Assembly: GCA_022316685.1 (NCBI GenBank)
Contig: JAKJHU010000076.1
Span: 1,188,001 to 1,252,000, forward strand
Direction of reading: 5' to 3'
Source of the DNA: Progne subis subis
Lineage: Eukaryota > Chordata > Aves > Passeriformes > Hirundinidae
Length of the DNA stretch: 64,000 bases
Shown: positions 61,201 to 64,000 of the stretch, piece by piece
Layout of the letters: every line of letters starts with the position of its first letter
Position numbering within the stretch: position 1 is the stretch's first letter
Notes under the pieces: generated by a model
What the model saw: only the letters and a program-made list of their open reading frames with translations
Told to the model about the DNA's origin: nothing
Database searches by the model: none
Made by a program: the position numbers and the translations under genes

Positions 61201-64000
61201 CCTAAGAAATGTTATTTTTTTCACTTTTAAAGGAAACTAATTAGGTAGAAATTATGTTGAAAATCCAGGACAACATGACCTTGTGTTTGACTCAATTAGA
61301 TAGGCATCAAAGAGAAAATCTGAGAACTTATGAACTTTCTTAAAGCGGATTAAATTTACTGAAGAAATAAAATGCTACATATTTTCATCTCCAGAAACCT
61401 AATAAACAGAGCTGAATCAATTGAAACTGATTTGCCAAAGAAAAAAGCATTTTTAAAAAGGTGAAAAACCTCAAGAATAACTGAATCCAACTCTAACTAG
61501 TGAGCTCTTTGATCATATCAACTATGTGGTTTATAAAGGGAAATGAAAATAAAAACTCATTTTGTTTCCCAAGTAGTTGTACAGGTGAGACCTCAAAATG
61601 TGAACAGCGTGCATGCTCCACATGAGGATTTTGAAAAACAATTCAGGCTAATAGTAGTTTACTTTCCCTAAATGGACAGGGACTGACTATGCAGAGGCTT
61701 GCCAGAAGGGAGTTAGAGAAAGTACCAAAATTAAATACAAAAGTGTTTTCTTTTCAGAGAGATAAAAGCTTCATCATTTAGTGTCTCATTACCAAAGTTA
61801 GAATTACAAGGGCAGTGAATACACCCCATAATGGCATCTGCAAGTATTAGGAAAACCGTTACTATCAGCAGACATCCTAGTACCAGAGGGCAACATGAAA
61901 ACTATCTCTGAACTTCTGTAATTAAGGTAAAAGCATATAAGAACTCTATTAGGAGGTTTATAGCCCAAAGAATTAAAGATATGTTCATGATAAGCTTTTT
62001 TATTTTGATGGATTCTTCCAATATTGCTACCTCTGAATTTGCAAATAAGAGAATAATTTACTAATTATCAGGTTCTACAGAAAGAAATAAAGAAGAAGAA
62101 TATATACTTAATGTATTTTCTGTTATCATCACTTTTAAAGTTCAAGGATTCAAGCTTTTAATCATCAAAATTAAGGAAATAAACTTTGTTAAAATTGAAG
62201 GTCAGGTACTTAAGCACCTGAATCTAAGCAATTAGGCTTTTACAATCTAGATTGCAGCATCATAGTGGGGTCACACCAGCACAAGAACTCATAATTAAGA
62301 TCAAGGCTTAACTTGCTTTGAATCAAATACCGATCTCTGACATTAGGATTCTACAGATGTGCAAATATTTGTGCATGTATATTAAGTTCATTGACACTGT
62401 GTCTCTTTAACCAAAGTGATGTTCACAGCCACAACTTGCATACATGCTTGATAAAAGGACAGAGATATTGCATTAAATAAATGCATCATTCATTGATGAA
62501 TCTATCTATCAGGAGCACACATGATACTAGAGAAAGAGAACAGATGGGCCGCTACAGTAAGGAGAAAGACTGAAGAACAGATGTGGGTTCTTACGTTACT
62601 GTTACTCTCTGATACACTTGATATCTATCTGAGGAACAGAATAAAGAAGTGTGTTGGACAAATACTGAATAAAATAAGAATAGTCAGAAAGGACGACTGA
62701 GACTAGTTCCTGAAATTCATAAAAAATGTCAAGGGAGCAGTGAGTCATGAAACAAAGCTTACTGCTCCAGGTGGAGGTGGGGCTATACAGCACCAAAAAA
62801 AGAAAGTGGGCTACGCCCAAAATTCTTTCATGACAGCAGCTTCCTCAAGGATATGGCTATTTTCATCCTACCTTGAGACTTAGGGATAGGATTAGCTTTA
62901 GAGTCACGACTAGGGGTCAGAGAGAGACAAAGCCTGGAGCTCCAGTTACAGTGATACTGAAAAAGGGATGCCTGAAAAGGGGTGAGCTCTACTAAGAATT
63001 CTCTCTGACTTCTTTCTCTAGTTTATGGAAGCAGGTTTTGAACTAAGCATCAGCTCACCTGAAGTCTTTGGGTCAGCATTAGCATTAGTAGTGCTATAAA
63101 GACAGAAGTTGTAGACGCAGTGAGATTGCAAGACAGTTGCCAAAGTCAGGACTAGATTGTACCAGGAATTGTCCCTAACAACTTCTTCTGGGTCATAGTT
63201 TGTCTTATGATTTAAATCTCCGTCCAGATCTAAATTTGAGGTAAGGTTTGAGGGTTAGAAGTGGGAAAAAGACTAGAATTTCCAGGTGGTATGGGCATGC
63301 AAAGAGGCTTCTAGGTAGCAAAAATATTTTCCACTAGCATCTTACATCTCTAGGAAATTACTCAGATTAGATTTAAAACTGATCTAGAGCTTCAGGTGAA
63401 CTGGAGCAGGAAAGATGCTGAGAGAAACCCTACAAGCTGGGGCTCTGCTTGACTTCTAATCTGCCTCTTCACTAAGGACTTGCTGGGGCTTTACTGTACT
63501 GTTTGTACACTGACTTCCATCCCAAGATGGGTGTTCTATCCTTGTCCATTGCTGTATTGTGGATCTGGACCCCAGCTGCCAGTGCTACTGCCCCTCCCTG
63601 CCTTGTTATGACACTTGGCTTCTGTCTCCCTTTAACTTAATTAAATGCTCAGAGCAGCTGCATGAACGTTTTGAGGTTTCGCCCAAAGCCAAGAATAGGG
63701 CCTCAATTAATGTTTTCAACTACATTTTGTAGCATTCTTCAATGGATCTCGTTCCCTCCTTTGGACGCACCACCATTGCATTTAGAGCAGGCAGCTCTCC
63801 TTCAGTCTCCCAAGACTGCCCTCAGCTGGGCAGCTACAGCCTGAAGTGTCAGTAAGGGCTGATGGACCACACTGGGAATTCAACATTGGGACAAAAAGAT
63901 AGTTTGGACAAATTAATACACTTCCTTGATGGTTAGGGCATACTAACCATTTTGACCGGTCATGGCTGAAAATGCTGGCTTCCTGCAAAGAGGTACAGAC
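61201..64000. other. Sequence without recognised gene
   Basis: AT-rich to 62.7 kb, then more GC-balanced towards the window end. Short open frames only, none recognised. No repeat family could be named. Confidence 0.5.

Noticed and set aside
1..64000. CRISPR arrays, operons, ribosome binding sites and other bacterial features
   Set aside because: The sequence is a vertebrate nuclear genome segment; no regularly spaced repeats or dense coding were seen.

Overview
The window looks like AT-rich nuclear DNA from a bird, most likely a songbird. The evidence is the repeat content. Several fragments of CR1 LINEs are present, some ending in the diagnostic ATTCTATGATTCT-type tail. One SINE has a tRNA-Ile-like head fused to a CR1 tail, the TguSINE1 type known from passerines. 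There are also several avian-type endogenous-retrovirus LTRs. No intact protein-coding gene, rRNA, functional tRNA gene or CRISPR array can be supported. Open frames are short (at most about 136 codons, many without an ATG) and scattered as expected for non-coding DNA. The window is probably intergenic, or lies inside a very large intron.

Layout: 1-8.9 kb is mostly unique AT-rich sequence with small tandem repeats, an (AAT)n array and a 70-base poly(A) run. At 9.2-10.5 kb there is an LTR-like element (copy A) with a CpG-rich 5' part. At 13.95-16.1 kb a second copy of the same family (copy B) lies on the minus strand and is split by a different, ERVK-like LTR. At 19.4-20.0 kb a 5'-truncated CR1 abuts an (AC)n/(TA)n microsatellite. 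From 20.5 to 33 kb is a long unique stretch with a 16-bp hairpin near 32.3 kb. A CR1 tail lies at 33.3-33.55 kb and the tRNA-derived SINE at 39.06-39.2 kb. A relic of CR1 ORF2 lies at 42.65-42.8 kb. The third family member (copy C) is at 44.07-45.58 kb. CR1 pieces lie at 48.6 and 49.2 kb, the 3' end of a different LTR at 56.2-56.45 kb, a larger CR1 with the end of its reverse-transcriptase frame at 58.3-59.1 kb, and an older, very diverged CR1 at about 60.1-61.2 kb.

The most interesting structure is the three-copy LTR-like family A/B/C. All copies share a TATA-like box, a GTAACA splice-donor-like site just downstream, and an AATAAA signal more than 1 kb further on. Two of the three also keep a pyrimidine-rich AG acceptor-like site. 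A few short candidate exons with good splice-site-like borders are listed at low confidence. All calls come from reading the sequence; repeat family names are from memory of consensus features and no database was searched.
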